A stretch of 64,000 bases of DNA from NCBI RefSeq assembly GCF_015627175.1, contig NZ_VTDQ01000006.1:38511-102510 (forward strand). Reading direction: 5' to 3'. The notes beneath the pieces are model-generated. The model ran no database searches. It had not been told where the DNA came from and was given only the letters and a program-made list of their open reading frames with translations. This DNA comes from Acinetobacter pollinis. GTDB lineage: Bacteria > Pseudomonadota > Gammaproteobacteria > Pseudomonadales > Moraxellaceae. The translations under genes were made by a program, and so were the position numbers. Each line of letters begins with the position of its first letter. Within the stretch, counting starts at the first letter, position 1. Shown here in pieces: positions 46,721 through 56,675 of this stretch.

Positions 46721-49546
46721 TTATGCTTTTACAGTTACTAAAATTTGAATTGCTTCTGGAACTACAGAAAGATGATCAAGTAAACTCAAGCCTTCTGCTT
46801 GTAATTTCTGTAAACGTTCAATTTCATCTTGACGAATACTTGGATTAAAAGCTTTTAAATAAGTTAAACGATCAATCTCATACTGCCACTGCTTTGAATA
46901 ATTTTCCTTTGCCTGTATTTTAAATGCAGGCAATTTCTCTTTAGCTAGGCCTAACGCTTGTTCATAACGCTCTTCAACTGTATCACGACGCGCTTTAACA
47001 ATTTGACGGCAACTATTACCATCTAAATGCTTAAGATGTGGACGTAATATTTCAGGTGCTATTTTCCCTGATAAATCTTGTCCATTCTCACTAAGCAATA
47101 CACGAATTAACTGTGTTGGCAAACTTGCAGGTAAATTCAATGCTTTTGGTGCAATCACATCAACTTTAAACCACACCTCAACCAATACAGCACCTGGTTT
47201 AATCGCATTTGATTTAAGTAGCGCGACATTCGTACTTCCAAACGATTGTGTACGAATCATTTCCATCATACTTTCAATAAATGGATGCTCTAATGTCAAA
47301 TACTGTGCATCTTCACGAATTTGTGCTTGATCACGATAAAAAGTTGCCGTCATACCATCTTCTTCAAGAGTTAAACCTTGAACTTGCATTTGATCTGTCG
47401 GCTTAATAATTACTGTACCATTGCTTTGTTCATCAAAATCGATATTTGTTGATGACATAAATCTTTTTACAAACATAGGTAAAGTTGAATTATCATCATA
47501 ATCATCTAAAGCCTGCACAATATTTTGTGCAACCACAGGACGGCATGAGTTATATTCGAGTAATCGATCTCGACCTTCTTGTAACTCTTGCTCTAGTGCC
47601 TGACGCTGAACCGTAACACGCGATAGAAGATCCTCGAATACTTCACCTTTATCTTCAAGTAGGCAATCTTTTAACTCTACAATAAAGTTTTCTTGTAGAG
47701 TTTGTGCCGTTGGTGAAATATGGTTAAAAATATTTAATGCTTCGTTATACCAACGGAACATTCTTTCTTGTGCAGTACCTAGCAAATAAGGCACATGAAT
47801 TTGAATACGGTTTTCTTGACCAATACGGTCTAATCGCCCAATTCGTTGTTCAAGTACATCTGGATTTGCAGGTAAATCGAATAAAATTAGGTCGCTTGCA
47901 AATTGAAAATTACGTCCTTCAGAACCAATTTCTGAACACAATAAAATTTGTGCTCCGCCCTCTTCAGCAAAATATGCCGCAGCCTGATCTCGCTCTAACA
48001 GACTCATGCTTTCATGGAACATTGCCGTGCGAATGCCTGCATGTAAACGCAATGCGTTTTCTAAAGCCTCTACGACAGGGCCACTTCTTGCAATTAAAAG
48101 CACCTTTTTCTGTTTAAGGTCTTTACGCAAAATATCCATAAGCCATTCAACACGTGGATCATGTTGCATCCAAGCACCGTCTATCTGTGCCTCTTCTGGC
48201 CACATTTGCTCACGTAATTTACCATCTTTCGACCAGTTTTGTGGTGCAGGCAACGGTGCAGGCTGACAATCTCGACCAGGAAAGCCTTGAATTGCTTCAC
48301 GTGTATTTCTAAATAAAATACGCCCTGTACCATGACGATCAAGTAACTCTTGAATGGCTTGATAACGCTGATCTTCTTGATCTTGTATGCGATGACCCAA
48401 AAGTTTTTCTAAAATTTGTAAATGATCTTCAGTCAGAGGTGTATCAGACATTAATACTTCTGCAATTTTCGCAGTATGTTGATACTTCTCTTCTTCATCC
48501 AAAAAGCGATCTAAACTACTAAAACGCTGAGGATCTAATAAGCGTAAGCGTGCAAAATGGCTTTCAACACCCAATTGTTCAGGTGTTGCAGTCAGTAAAA
48601 GCACACCAGCAGTTTGTTCAGCAAATTCATCTACCAGATCGTAACGATCGTTACCACCTTCTTCTTCATTCCACATTAAGTGGTGTGCTTCATCGACTAC
48701 AAGTAGGTCGAATCCTGCTTCTAATGCCTGTTCACGTAAATCTTCGTGATCTACCATTAAATCAACACTTGCAATGATACATTGCTCAGTTTGGAATGGA
48801 TTAAGCTCAGGATCATGCTCACGAATAGCAGCAGTACGTGTCAAATCAAAAATAGAGAAATTCAAGTTGAAACGACGACGCATTTCAATCATCCACTGAT
48901 ATTGTAATGAATCAGGGACAAGAATAAGTATACGTTCAGCACGTGCTGTTTTAAGTTGCTGGTGAATAATTAAACCCGCTTCAATGGTTTTGCCTAAACC
49001 CACTTCATCGGCTAACAAAACACGTGGAGCAAAACGCTTACCTACTTCATGCGCAATATAAAGTTGATGTGGAATTAATCCAACACGTGCACCAATCAAA
49101 CCACGCAATGGGTTGGTTTTCATGTTGGCTTCCATCTGCAAAGCTTCTATACGTAAGTCGTACCAAGACTTTGCATCAACCTGACTTGCGAGTAGTCGAT
49201 CTAAAGGTTTTGAAAGCTGAATATGTGCACCTAAGCGCGTTTCGTTTAACGTCTTTTTTTCAATCTCGCCATTTTCAAGAGTACGTACAGCATGATAACG
49301 AATTACACCAAAGCGCTCTTCAGCAGATTCCACCGTCCATGTCAGACCTTCTTGATCATGTAACTCATCTTTTACATTAAAAATAATACGAGATAATGGC
49401 GCATTTGTTTTTGCATAAACACGTGTTTCATCACTTTTAGGAAACAAAATGCTTACAGAACGCTCATCTACATCAATAACAACACCCAATCCAAGTTCTG
49501 TTTCTGTATCGGATAACCAACGCTGACCAATAGCGAACTGTTGCAA
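46721..49546 (-). CDS. rapA: RNA polymerase-associated protein RapA (SWI2/SNF2 ATPase)
   Basis: 941 residues from a TTG at 49546, preceded by AAGGTGAG with a 4-5-base spacer. This gives an N-terminus 'QQFAIGQRWLSDTETELGLG' matching RapA's Tudor-like start. An ATG at 49570 would add eight residues and put the ribosome site inside the gene. RapA recycles stalled RNA polymerase. Walker A 'LLADEVGLGKTIEAGLI', DEAH box 'LLVVDEAHHLMW', 'LLLTATPEQL' and helicase C motif VI 'RIGRLDRIGQ' are visible, followed by the long C-terminal RapA domain. Confidence 0.95.
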   Translation of the reverse strand: MQQFAIGQRWLSDTETELGLGVVIDVDERSVSILFPKSDETRVYAKTNAPLSRIIFNVKDELHDQEGLTWTVESAEERFGVIRYHAVRTLENGEIEKKTLNETRLGAHIQLSKPLDRLLASQVDAKSWYDLRIEALQMEANMKTNPLRGLIGARVGLIPHQLYIAHEVGKRFAPRVLLADEVGLGKTIEAGLIIHQQLKTARAERILILVPDSLQYQWMIEMRRRFNLNFSIFDLTRTAAIREHDPELNPFQTEQCIIASVDLMVDHEDLREQALEAGFDLLVVDEAHHLMWNEEEGGNDRYDLVDEFAEQTAGVLLLTATPEQLGVESHFARLRLLDPQRFSSLDRFLDEEEKYQHTAKIAEVLMSDTPLTEDHLQILEKLLGHRIQDQEDQRYQAIQELLDRHGTGRILFRNTREAIQGFPGRDCQPAPLPAPQNWSKDGKLREQMWPEEAQIDGAWMQHDPRVEWLMDILRKDLKQKKVLLIARSGPVVEALENALRLHAGIRTAMFHESMSLLERDQAAAYFAEEGGAQILLCSEIGSEGRNFQFASDLILFDLPANPDVLEQRIGRLDRIGQENRIQIHVPYLLGTAQERMFRWYNEALNIFNHISPTAQTLQENFIVELKDCLLEDKGEVFEDLLSRVTVQRQALEQELQEGRDRLLEYNSCRPVVAQNIVQALDDYDDNSTLPMFVKRFMSSTNIDFDEQSNGTVIIKPTDQMQVQGLTLEEDGMTATFYRDQAQIREDAQYLTLEHPFIESMMEMIRTQSFGSTNVALLKSNAIKPGAVLVEVWFKVDVIAPKALNLPASLPTQLIRVLLSENGQDLSGKIAPEILRPHLKHLDGNSCRQIVKARRDTVEERYEQALGLAKEKLPAFKIQAKENYSKQWQYEIDRLTYLKAFNPSIRQDEIERLQKLQAEGLSLLDHLSVVPEAIQILVTVKA

Positions 49547-49669
49547 TTTTCTCACCTTTTTTAAATTCATACTAAAAACAATACATTTGCTTTTAGTTTT
49601 AATACAAATATTTTCGCATAAAAACCACAAAAAAGTGAGTTTGAAATACGATCAATTTTTTAAAATATG

Positions 49670-50314
49670 TTAAAACGGTACAGCACATTCAAAATGTAAC
49701 TGCTCATTTGTTTGCGGATGGTAAAACCCTAATTGATATGCATGTAAGCACAATCGATCAGACCATTGTTGTTGCTCAAGTGATGCATATAAGGTATCAC
49801 CAACAATTGGATGCCCTAAATATTGCATATGAACACGTAATTGATGGGCACGACCAGTAATCGGTGTCAATTCAACACGCGTCACTCGATGTCCATTTAA
49901 TTCAAGTTGCTCTAGAACTTTCCAGTGTGTAATTGCTGCTTTATGATGCGATTGATCTACAATATGCAGTGGCGGTCGTGTTTCATCGTAAATGACAGGA
50001 ATATTAATCTCTCCCTGCCCATACAGTTCACCAGCGACCAATGCTTGATATGTTTTTTCTGTTTGGCGCTCTTGAAACTGTCTAGAAATTTTATTTTGAC
50101 CTAATCGTGTTAATGCGAATACCAGTATGCCTGATGTATCTCGATCTAGACGGTGAATTAGTAACGTGTTGGGCTCAAGAGTTTTTAAGCGAGTCAGTAC
50201 ACTGTCATACAGAGCATCCCCACGACCGGGTACGCTAAGTATACCTGTTGGCTTATGAATGACCATGAAGTCTTCGTCACGATGAATCAGATGTTTGGTT
50301 AAAAAATCAGTCAA
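49670..50314 (-). CDS. rluA: RluA-type pseudouridine synthase
   Basis: 214 residues from a TTG at 50314, about 7 bases after GGGA; the next ATG would remove the first beta strand. The length and order match E. coli RluA (219), which makes pseudouridine at 746 of 23S rRNA and 32 of some tRNAs. 'KPTGILSVPGRGDALYDSVL' opens the catalytic domain; the catalytic Asp is in 'HRLDRDTSGILVFAL'; 'PITGRAHQLRVHMQYLGHPI' is the RluA signature. There is no S4 domain, which fits RluA rather than RluC or RluD. Confidence 0.9.
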   Translation of the reverse strand: MTDFLTKHLIHRDEDFMVIHKPTGILSVPGRGDALYDSVLTRLKTLEPNTLLIHRLDRDTSGILVFALTRLGQNKISRQFQERQTEKTYQALVAGELYGQGEINIPVIYDETRPPLHIVDQSHHKAAITHWKVLEQLELNGHRVTRVELTPITGRAHQLRVHMQYLGHPIVGDTLYASLEQQQWSDRLCLHAYQLGFYHPQTNEQLHFECAVPF

Positions 50315-50462
50315 ATTTTAATCCCAAGCGAATCGCGAAAATAAGGCGTGCCATGATAAAAAGCTTAACCTAGAAATACAATAGAAAATCACGGACTTCT
50401 CTGTTTTTTTCGTTATTTAAGGATATTTTTTTAGAATTAAAGTATTTTTCATTGTAAATAAA

Positions 50463-50493
50463 AAAAGCCACTGAAAATCAGTGGCTTTTTAGA
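50463..50493 (-). terminator. Terminator after tRNA-Ser
   Basis: AAAAGCCACTGA pairs with TCAGTGGCTTTT around a short loop, with A6 at left giving a - strand T-run. It lies 4-10 bases beyond the tRNA 3' end. Confidence 0.88.
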
Positions 50494-50496
50494 ATT

Positions 50497-50586
50497 TGGC
50501 GGAAGCGGTGAGATTCGAACTCACGGAGGGCGTAAACCCTCGTCGGTTTTCAAGACCGGTGCATTAAACCGCTCTGCCACGCTTCC
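50497..50586 (-). tRNA. tRNA-Ser(UGA)
   Basis: 90 bases including an encoded CCA. The acceptor stem is GGAAGCG with CGCTTCC, the discriminator G is before CCA. The anticodon loop reads CTTGAAA with anticodon TGA. A long variable arm (GAGGGTTTACGCCCTC) marks it as class II, and the T-arm holds GTTCGAATC. It reads UCA and, by wobble, other UCN codons. It has its own promoter and terminator. Confidence 0.97.
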
Positions 50587-50597
50587 ATGTGGCGTAT

Positions 50598-50624
50598 ATT
50601 ATAAATATTTTTTCCACCAAGCAA
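50598..50624 (-). promoter_or_regulatory. Promoter of tRNA-Ser
   Basis: On the - strand TTGCTT (50619-50624) and TATAAT (50598-50603) with a 15-base spacer, then ATACGCCAC before the tRNA 5' end at 50586. The GC-containing discriminator is usual for stringently controlled stable-RNA promoters. Confidence 0.6.
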
Positions 50625-50700
50625 GTGCTTTTCCAAAAAAACACACTTAACTGGATATTGTTTCATCAAATCAAAGACAGCTGACTAAAAACCAAACATC

Positions 50701-51999
50701 TTAATGCTGTCTTGGGAGCAATTTCGAACTATGGTGCAACTTTGCAACAGAAAATATGTATAAACAAGAAATTAGACTAAGTACTGCAGAACTCATAAGC
50801 CAAAAAGCTGGTGTACTCTGACTTCCCGTCTGTTGCACGATATATGTTGAAATTACAGGCGTTAAACCACCAAAAACTGAGGTCGCTAAACTGTAAGCAA
50901 TAGAAAAACCTGCCGTACGTACAGATGCAGGCATAATCTCAGTCAATGTAACTACCATCGCACCATTATAAAAACTATACATTAGAGAAAAACAACCTAA
51001 AACAATGAGCATACGTGTCAAACTAATTTCAGTTGTTAACCAATTTAACAATGGATAGGCACAAAATAAAATAAGGATGGTCATAGTCATTAACATGATT
51101 TTACGCCCAAACTTATCGGCCAGTATGCCTCCAATAGGTAAAAGCACAAAATTACTAACACCAACTGCAATCGTTGCAATTAAACTTTGTTTAGTGCTCA
51201 GATGTAGTACTTCTTTACCGTATGTTGGCGTGTATACCGTAATGAAATAAAACATAGTTGTTGTCGTTGCCACCATAAGCATACCTGCAATAACAACTTT
51301 CCAGTTACTAAGTAGGGTTGCAAAAATTTGCTTAGTCGTTGGACTTTCTTTACGATTTTCAAATGCTTCTGTTTCTTTTAAATTTCCACGTAAATAAAAA
51401 ATTGCAGGAATAATAACGCATCCAATAATAAACGGGATTCGCCATGCCCATGCAGACACTTGTTCTACGGTAAAAATTTGATTCACACCAAAACCAAGAA
51501 GTGCTGCAAAAATGACGGCGATTTGCTGACTAGCAGACTGCCAACTGGTAATAAAACCTTTATTGTGATCATCAGCGATTTCAGAAAGATAGACAGACAC
51601 ACCACCTAACTCGACCCCAGCAGAAAAACCTTGTGCTAGTCTCCCTACTAAAATAAGTAACGAAGCTGCGATACCAAGTGTCTCGTACCCTGGTGTAAAT
51701 GCAATAATTAAAGAACCAAATGCCATAATGGTGAGCGTTACCATAAGTCCTTTTCTACGCCCAATTCGGTCTACATATGGACCTAATACCAACGCACCAA
51801 TCGGTCTCATAAAAAAACTTACTGCAAAAACTAGAAATGTCTTAATCAGTGCTGCATATGTACTGTCAGAATGAAAGAAGGTTTCTCCAATAAACTTTGC
51901 ATATAATCCAAAAAGGAAGAAATCGTATTGTTCTAAAAAATTTCCGCTTGTAACATTAAAAATATCACGTATGCGAGATTGCTGACTTCCTGCTTGCAT
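50701..51999 (-). CDS. MFS citrate/tricarballylate-proton symporter (CitA/TcuC type)
   Basis: 432 residues, 12 membrane spans. By memory it closely follows the E. coli/Salmonella CitA/TcuC sequence: '[20 protein letters not shown]', '[21 protein letters not shown]', '[20 protein letters not shown]', '[20 protein letters not shown]' and '[15 protein letters not shown]'. 'DRIGRRKG' is the MFS loop 2-3 motif. Imports citrate or a related tricarboxylate with protons. ProP and KgtP are more distant relatives. No tricarballylate or citrate enzyme genes lie beside it. Confidence 0.88.
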   Translation of the reverse strand: MQAGSQQSRIRDIFNVTSGNFLEQYDFFLFGLYAKFIGETFFHSDSTYAALIKTFLVFAVSFFMRPIGALVLGPYVDRIGRRKGLMVTLTIMAFGSLIIAFTPGYETLGIAASLLILVGRLAQGFSAGVELGGVSVYLSEIADDHNKGFITSWQSASQQIAVIFAALLGFGVNQIFTVEQVSAWAWRIPFIIGCVIIPAIFYLRGNLKETEAFENRKESPTTKQIFATLLSNWKVVIAGMLMVATTTTMFYFITVYTPTYGKEVLHLSTKQSLIATIAVGVSNFVLLPIGGILADKFGRKIMLMTMTILILFCAYPLLNWLTTEISLTRMLIVLGCFSLMYSFYNGAMVVTLTEIMPASVRTAGFSIAYSLATSVFGGLTPVISTYIVQQTGSQSTPAFWLMSSAVLSLISCLYIFSVAKLHHSSKLLPRQH

Positions 52000-52128
52000 C
52001 TCGACTCTCCTTAGCCTTTATACTGGGTTCACTTCAGTTAAGCGTATTCTTATTTTTTAACCAAACCTTAAAGTAATCTTAATTTCAGACTAAAGAATAA
52101 CTCCAAATAGACCAAAGTATAACTACAT

Positions 52129-52160
52129 AAAAAAGGATGGTATTTACCATCCTTTTTTTT
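52129..52160 (-). terminator. Terminator after the DoxX gene
   Basis: AAAAAAGGATGG and CCATCCTTTTTT form a strong stem with a TATTTA loop, 13 bases beyond the DoxX stop on the - strand. Confidence 0.88.
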
Positions 52161-52172
52161 CTATTTTCTTAA

Positions 52173-52595
52173 TTAACGGCGATCTAAAGATAGATGACCA
52201 GGCCCTGTAATTGCCAATAATAAGAATCCACCCATAATACTTACATTTTTATAAAAATTGATCATGTTCATTTGTACAGCATCCCCTGTCATTGACCAAT
52301 ATGCATGACCAATTATTGCTGTCCCTAAAGTATATAAAGCAAAAATAACAGCAAGTGGACGCGTATAAAAACCAATGAGAATAAGAATCGACCCTACAAC
52401 TTCCATTAAAACAGCAACTGCTGCAGCAACGGTAGGTAAAGGTGTATGCATTGATGCCATATACGCCACGGTTCCACTAAATCCTGTTATTTTTGGCAAA
52501 CCAAAAAGCAAAAATAAAACGATTAAAAGAATGCGTGCAACCAGTAATACAAAAGATTTTGATGATCCAAAATCAAAATAACGTAATGTATTCAT
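52173..52595 (-). CDS. DoxX-family membrane protein
   Basis: 140 residues with four hydrophobic segments. '[20 protein letters not shown]', '[42 protein letters not shown]' (in parts) and '[20 protein letters not shown]' (residues about 109-128) match DoxX/DUF417-type small membrane proteins. E. coli YqjF and YphA are relatives. Some family members act in thiosulfate oxidation or oxidative stress, but this is not deducible here. Own terminator, so probably monocistronic. Confidence 0.88.
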   Translation of the reverse strand: MNTLRYFDFGSSKSFVLLVARILLIVLFLLFGLPKITGFSGTVAYMASMHTPLPTVAAAVAVLMEVVGSILILIGFYTRPLAVIFALYTLGTAIIGHAYWSMTGDAVQMNMINFYKNVSIMGGFLLLAITGPGHLSLDRR

Positions 52596-52732
52596 TTTAA
52601 TATTCCTATTATTTAATCCATAATGTCTGATAAATTAATTTTATTTTTTCTTTATTTTAAATAAAATATTATAAAAAGTTTTTTATGTTCTATTTTTAGA
52701 ACAATATAATCATTTTTAGTGCTTATCTAGCA

Positions 52733-53356
52733 TTAATGTACGCCACCCATTTGTACGAGACGAGTAATTCCTGTCACAATCATATCAATTGCAATTGTAC
52801 CTATAAGTAAGGCAGACAAACGCCCGACAATATCAAAGTAATAATCGACATATTTAGCATGCTTATAACGTAAATTATCATGTAGAAATTTCATGAGTAT
52901 TAAAATAGACGATGTAAGTGCCAATGTTACTGCTATAACTGCGATCGCACCCCAAAGTTTAATATCCATTCCCATTACAACCGCGGCACTAATCGTACCT
53001 GGTCCTATCATAAATGGCATGGCTACAGTTCCTGCCAAGTGTTCAGGCGCACCACGAATTTCTCCAATCGTATCTGCACCCTGAAACACATAGCGATAAC
53101 CAATCACCAAAAAGATGATACCTCCAAAAATTTGAAATGATTCAAAACGTACATTTAAGTACTTATTAAAAATCGCTTCACCACCCCATGCAAAAAATAC
53201 AAAAACAGCATAAGCAATAAAGCTTCCTTGTATTAATGCTTTATTAAATATTTTCGCATCTGTATTTCTAATCATTCCAACCATGTAGATACTCATGAGG
53301 AAAGGATTTAGAAGCGAAAATAATAACGCAAACGAGTGAATATAAGAGGTTAACAT
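52733..53356 (-). CDS. MarC-family integral membrane protein
   Basis: 207 residues with six membrane segments. The MarC/YchE/YhgN pattern is seen in 'LNPFLMSIYMVGMI', 'FFAWGGEAIFNKYLNVRFESFQIFGGIIFLVIG' (in parts) and 'AGTVAMPFMIGPGTISAAVV'. The function is unknown; E. coli MarC is not a drug-resistance protein despite its name. It starts 18 bases after the BCCT transporter gene, so may be co-transcribed with it. Confidence 0.87.
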   Translation of the reverse strand: MLTSYIHSFALLFSLLNPFLMSIYMVGMIRNTDAKIFNKALIQGSFIAYAVFVFFAWGGEAIFNKYLNVRFESFQIFGGIIFLVIGYRYVFQGADTIGEIRGAPEHLAGTVAMPFMIGPGTISAAVVMGMDIKLWGAIAVIAVTLALTSSILILMKFLHDNLRYKHAKYVDYYFDIVGRLSALLIGTIAIDMIVTGITRLVQMGGVH

Positions 53357-53374
53357 CTTATGGCGCTACTCAAA

Positions 53375-55459
53375 TTATTGGTCTTTAGGATCTGGGAAAC
53401 TGAGCGTTTTACCTACCGTCGTTTCACGATTCAAATGCAAGAATGTTAAATGGCGTTCATATTTATCTAGAACATCATTAATCACTTGCTCTTTACCGTA
53501 GCCCATAAGGTCATTCCCTTGACTACCTTCGAACAAGAATGTTTCTAAGCGGTAGTAATAGGTATTTCCTAATTTGCTACGTTTACTAAATTCAGGTGCA
53601 TGATAACGCTGTGGCCAAATTTGGTAAACAAAGTTTTGCTCGGCATGTAAGTCTACCGTCAGATCGATATGATATAACTCACTATCTAGATCTTCTTCCA
53701 TTTGAGTTTTAGATAAAGTGACTTGAACACCCTTCTCTTTTAGTTCTTTCATCACCTCTTCTAAAGCAGGATCACATACATCATTCAACATCTGTAATGT
53801 TGCTTTTTTCCCAGGATGATGCATCACTCGAGATAAACGTTGTTTCCAGTTTAGAATATCAACATTACCCACCACAGGTGCAGCATTTAACAAAGCACTT
53901 TGAGAACGATGATCTTCTAACCGCAACGATTTTAAAATACCGATCATCACAAAGATCATGACAAAACTAAAAGGTAGCCCCATAATTACCGTTGCTTTTT
54001 GTAATGTGCTAATCCCATTTGACATAAGCATTGCAATGGTTAACACACCAATCACAACTGACCAAAAAATACGAATCCAATTCGGTGCATCACTGTTCAC
54101 ATCTTTTAAACGATAGCAGAAACTTCCAAGTACAATTGCACCAGAGTCTGCTGATGTTACATAGAAAAGTAATCCAGTAATAAATGCAAGTACTGCAGTA
54201 AATGAGAACCATGGATAAAAAGATAATAGCTTATAAAAACCGAGCTCAGGCTTTGCCAGAATTTCTTGTGCGAACTGAAGGTTCCCATGAATGATTTGGT
54301 ACAATGCACTGTTACCCATAACTGATAACCATGCAATAGTAAATAAGATAGGAATAATTAGCGTACCAACAACAAACTCACGAATTGTACGACCTTTTGA
54401 AATTCGTGCCAAAAACAGTCCTACAAATGGTGCCCAAGCGATCCACCATGCCCAGAAGAAAAGTGTCCAATCACGCACCCACTCTGTAGTATGTTTATTT
54501 TGATCTTGGTTATATGCAAAAGTATCGAATGTCATTGAAGGAAATTTACTAATGTAATCTCCAATGTTTAATACCATACCATTTAATAAAAACTTGGTAT
54601 CGCCCAAAAACAAAATGAATAGTAACAACCCGATTGCAAAGTAAATATTCAATTCTGCAAGGAATTTTACGCCTTTATCGACACCTGTTGTTGCAGAAAT
54701 AATACTAATACAAACCGCAAAAACAACCAACCACGATTGTACAGTTAAACCTTCATGCACACCAAAGATGAGTGATAAACCATAGTTTAACTGTACAACC
54801 CCGATCCCACAGGTTGTTGCAAGTCCAAAAATTGCACCTAAAATTGCAGCAATATCGACAAGGTGACCGATCATACCATTCACCCTATCTCCAAAAATTG
54901 GATAAAGTGCAGAGCGTACGGTTAAAGGTAAGTTATAACGGTAAGCAAAATAGCCCAGTGCAATACCAATTAAGGCATACATACACCAACCCGTTAGTCC
55001 ATAATGGAAAATTGTAAATGTAATGGCTTGACGCGCAGCTTCAATGGTTTGACCCTGTCCAACAGGAGGTTGCATATACTGTGTAATCGGTTCTGCAACA
55101 GAGAAAAACATCAAATCAATCCCGATACCAGCAGCAAAAAGCATAGATGCCCAACTCACCATACTAAACTCAGGTTTAGAATGTTTAGGCCCTAACTTAA
55201 TATCACCATAGCGGGAACAAGCAAGAAAAAGAACAAAAGCAATATATAAAGAAGCAATTGCAAAGTAATACCAGCCAAACGTAGATGTTACCCAATCTAA
55301 TACGACGTCTAAAGCTTTAGACGCTTCAGCATTAAACAAAATCGTAAACAGGGAAAACACCACCACAAGACCCGCAGAAACATAAAATACAACATGGTTG
55401 AGTTTATCTTCAGTGGGCACAATCTTGTGCTGCGTACTGGAGGAGTTATCTTGATTCAT
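53375..55459 (-). CDS. betT: BCCT-family choline transporter BetT
   Basis: 694 residues from the ATG at 55459, preceded by AAGAGGATTGT; an in-frame start at 55480 overlaps that ribosome site. Twelve membrane spans. The BCCT signature is in 'FFWAWWIAWAPFVGLFLARI' with 'SKGRTIREF', and 'GIGIDLMFFSVAEPITQY' earlier. The long cytoplasmic C-terminal tail (about residues 520-694) is typical of BetT and needed for osmotic control in E. coli. Divergent from betIBA across a 607-base gap, so choline is the likely substrate. Confidence 0.93.
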   Translation of the reverse strand: MNQDNSSSTQHKIVPTEDKLNHVVFYVSAGLVVVFSLFTILFNAEASKALDVVLDWVTSTFGWYYFAIASLYIAFVLFLACSRYGDIKLGPKHSKPEFSMVSWASMLFAAGIGIDLMFFSVAEPITQYMQPPVGQGQTIEAARQAITFTIFHYGLTGWCMYALIGIALGYFAYRYNLPLTVRSALYPIFGDRVNGMIGHLVDIAAILGAIFGLATTCGIGVVQLNYGLSLIFGVHEGLTVQSWLVVFAVCISIISATTGVDKGVKFLAELNIYFAIGLLLFILFLGDTKFLLNGMVLNIGDYISKFPSMTFDTFAYNQDQNKHTTEWVRDWTLFFWAWWIAWAPFVGLFLARISKGRTIREFVVGTLIIPILFTIAWLSVMGNSALYQIIHGNLQFAQEILAKPELGFYKLLSFYPWFSFTAVLAFITGLLFYVTSADSGAIVLGSFCYRLKDVNSDAPNWIRIFWSVVIGVLTIAMLMSNGISTLQKATVIMGLPFSFVMIFVMIGILKSLRLEDHRSQSALLNAAPVVGNVDILNWKQRLSRVMHHPGKKATLQMLNDVCDPALEEVMKELKEKGVQVTLSKTQMEEDLDSELYHIDLTVDLHAEQNFVYQIWPQRYHAPEFSKRSKLGNTYYYRLETFLFEGSQGNDLMGYGKEQVINDVLDKYERHLTFLHLNRETTVGKTLSFPDPKDQ

Positions 55460-56066
55460 ACAATCCTCTTTTTTATTCATAAAAATAACTTTCTACTTCG
55501 CGTAAAAAGTTTTAAATGCACAAATCTGTGTCTCATTTTTAAATACATATTTCATCATCATGAAGCATGTACTTATACATTCGATGCAGTTATTGCACTT
55601 TATTTTTCGAAGATGTCACACATCTAGGACAGGTATATCAACCTGATGGTTCATCTAAAAGCGAGAAATGAATGAATCTTTCATATTTATAATGGCATTA
55701 GCTCGCTGAGCTAAAACTATATAACAACGATATGAGAGAATATAGAATCATTTAAAAAAAGATTGTTAAGTACAATAACATTCCTCTGACTCTACTCGGC
55801 TTATACCGACTTTATGCCTCAATTGCATAAAGGACAAATTATGGCACACAGTACATCCTACTGTATTGAAAAACCCTCACAACCTTAAATGTTCCACCTA
55901 AGTTTTTTAAATCACTTAGCCCAATAGAAACGAAAATATACAGTGAATAAAATGACAACGACATTTTCATGGTCGATTATACACCAATTGATTGAACGTT
56001 CAATCAATGATATATTATTATGCAAATTAAGCGATATTCTGAATATGAAAATGGCATTAGGGTCAT
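55460..56066. promoter_or_regulatory. betT / betI divergent regulatory region
   Basis: 607 bases without a convincing gene. A 77-codon + frame at 55394-55627 overlaps the betT start and is a shadow. The region holds one strong palindrome near betI (separate entry). The remaining 500 bases on the betT side are AT-rich; their length suggests a distant or extra promoter, but I see no specific element. Confidence 0.55.
55987..56008. promoter_or_regulatory. Probable BetI operator (22-bp perfect palindrome)
   Basis: A perfect 22-base palindrome whose core is TTGATTGAACGTTCAATCAA (55988-56007), 59 bases before the betI start. The ATTGAACGTTCAAT core agrees with known choline-responsive BetI sites. 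TATATTATTATG follows as a likely -10 region, so binding would block betIBA transcription. Confidence 0.85.
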
Positions 56067-56675
56067 ATGAATACAAGTCGAGTAAAACCTGAACACGTGC
56101 GCCGAGAGCAGATTATCAATGCCTCTTTCGATGTCATTTATGAACTTGGTCTAACCAATACAACAATTGCCAAAATTGCAGCAAAAGCAGGCTTATCTAC
56201 AGGAATCGTCAGTCATTACTTTGGTGATAAACAGGGTCTGATTAATGCATGTATGCGTGCAATGCTAAATGAATTAAGAATTCAAACAGAGCAGTACCGA
56301 GAAAATTCAGATAAAGCTCCTGCCGAAATTATTAAAGCAATTATTGACTCAAACTTCGATGCAAGTCAGACCAGTGCGAAGGCTATGCGTTTATGGTTAG
56401 AGTTTTGGGTAGCCAGTTTACATACCCCTGAATTACAGCGTTTACAAAGAGTAAACGATCAACGGCTATATTCAAATTTAAGATATTATTTTCTTAAATT
56501 ACTACCAAAACAAAAAGCAGATATTGCAGCACGTGGTATGGCTGCACTCATTGATGGTCTTTGGTTACGTGGCAGTCTAATGAGTTATCAAGACACTTTC
56601 GATGCAGAACAAGCACGCCATATTGCTTATAACTATTTAAATACACATATTAAGTTGCAGGAGATTGAATCATGA
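56067..56675 (+). CDS. betI: Choline-responsive repressor BetI
   Basis: 202 residues, TetR family. The HTH is '[20 protein letters not shown]' (about residues 34-53) followed by 'GDKQGLINA'. The C-terminal domain has '[13 protein letters not shown]' and '[14 protein letters not shown]', which match BetI. Represses bet genes unless choline is present. The stop overlaps betB by 4 bases (ATGA), so it is co-transcribed with betB and betA. Confidence 0.95.
   Translation: MNTSRVKPEHVRREQIINASFDVIYELGLTNTTIAKIAAKAGLSTGIVSHYFGDKQGLINACMRAMLNELRIQTEQYRENSDKAPAEIIKAIIDSNFDASQTSAKAMRLWLEFWVASLHTPELQRLQRVNDQRLYSNLRYYFLKLLPKQKADIAARGMAALIDGLWLRGSLMSYQDTFDAEQARHIAYNYLNTHIKLQEIES

Noticed and set aside
55394..55627. 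77-codon + strand frame in the bet gap
   Set aside because: Overlaps the 5' end of betT, has no ribosome site and no protein-like pattern.
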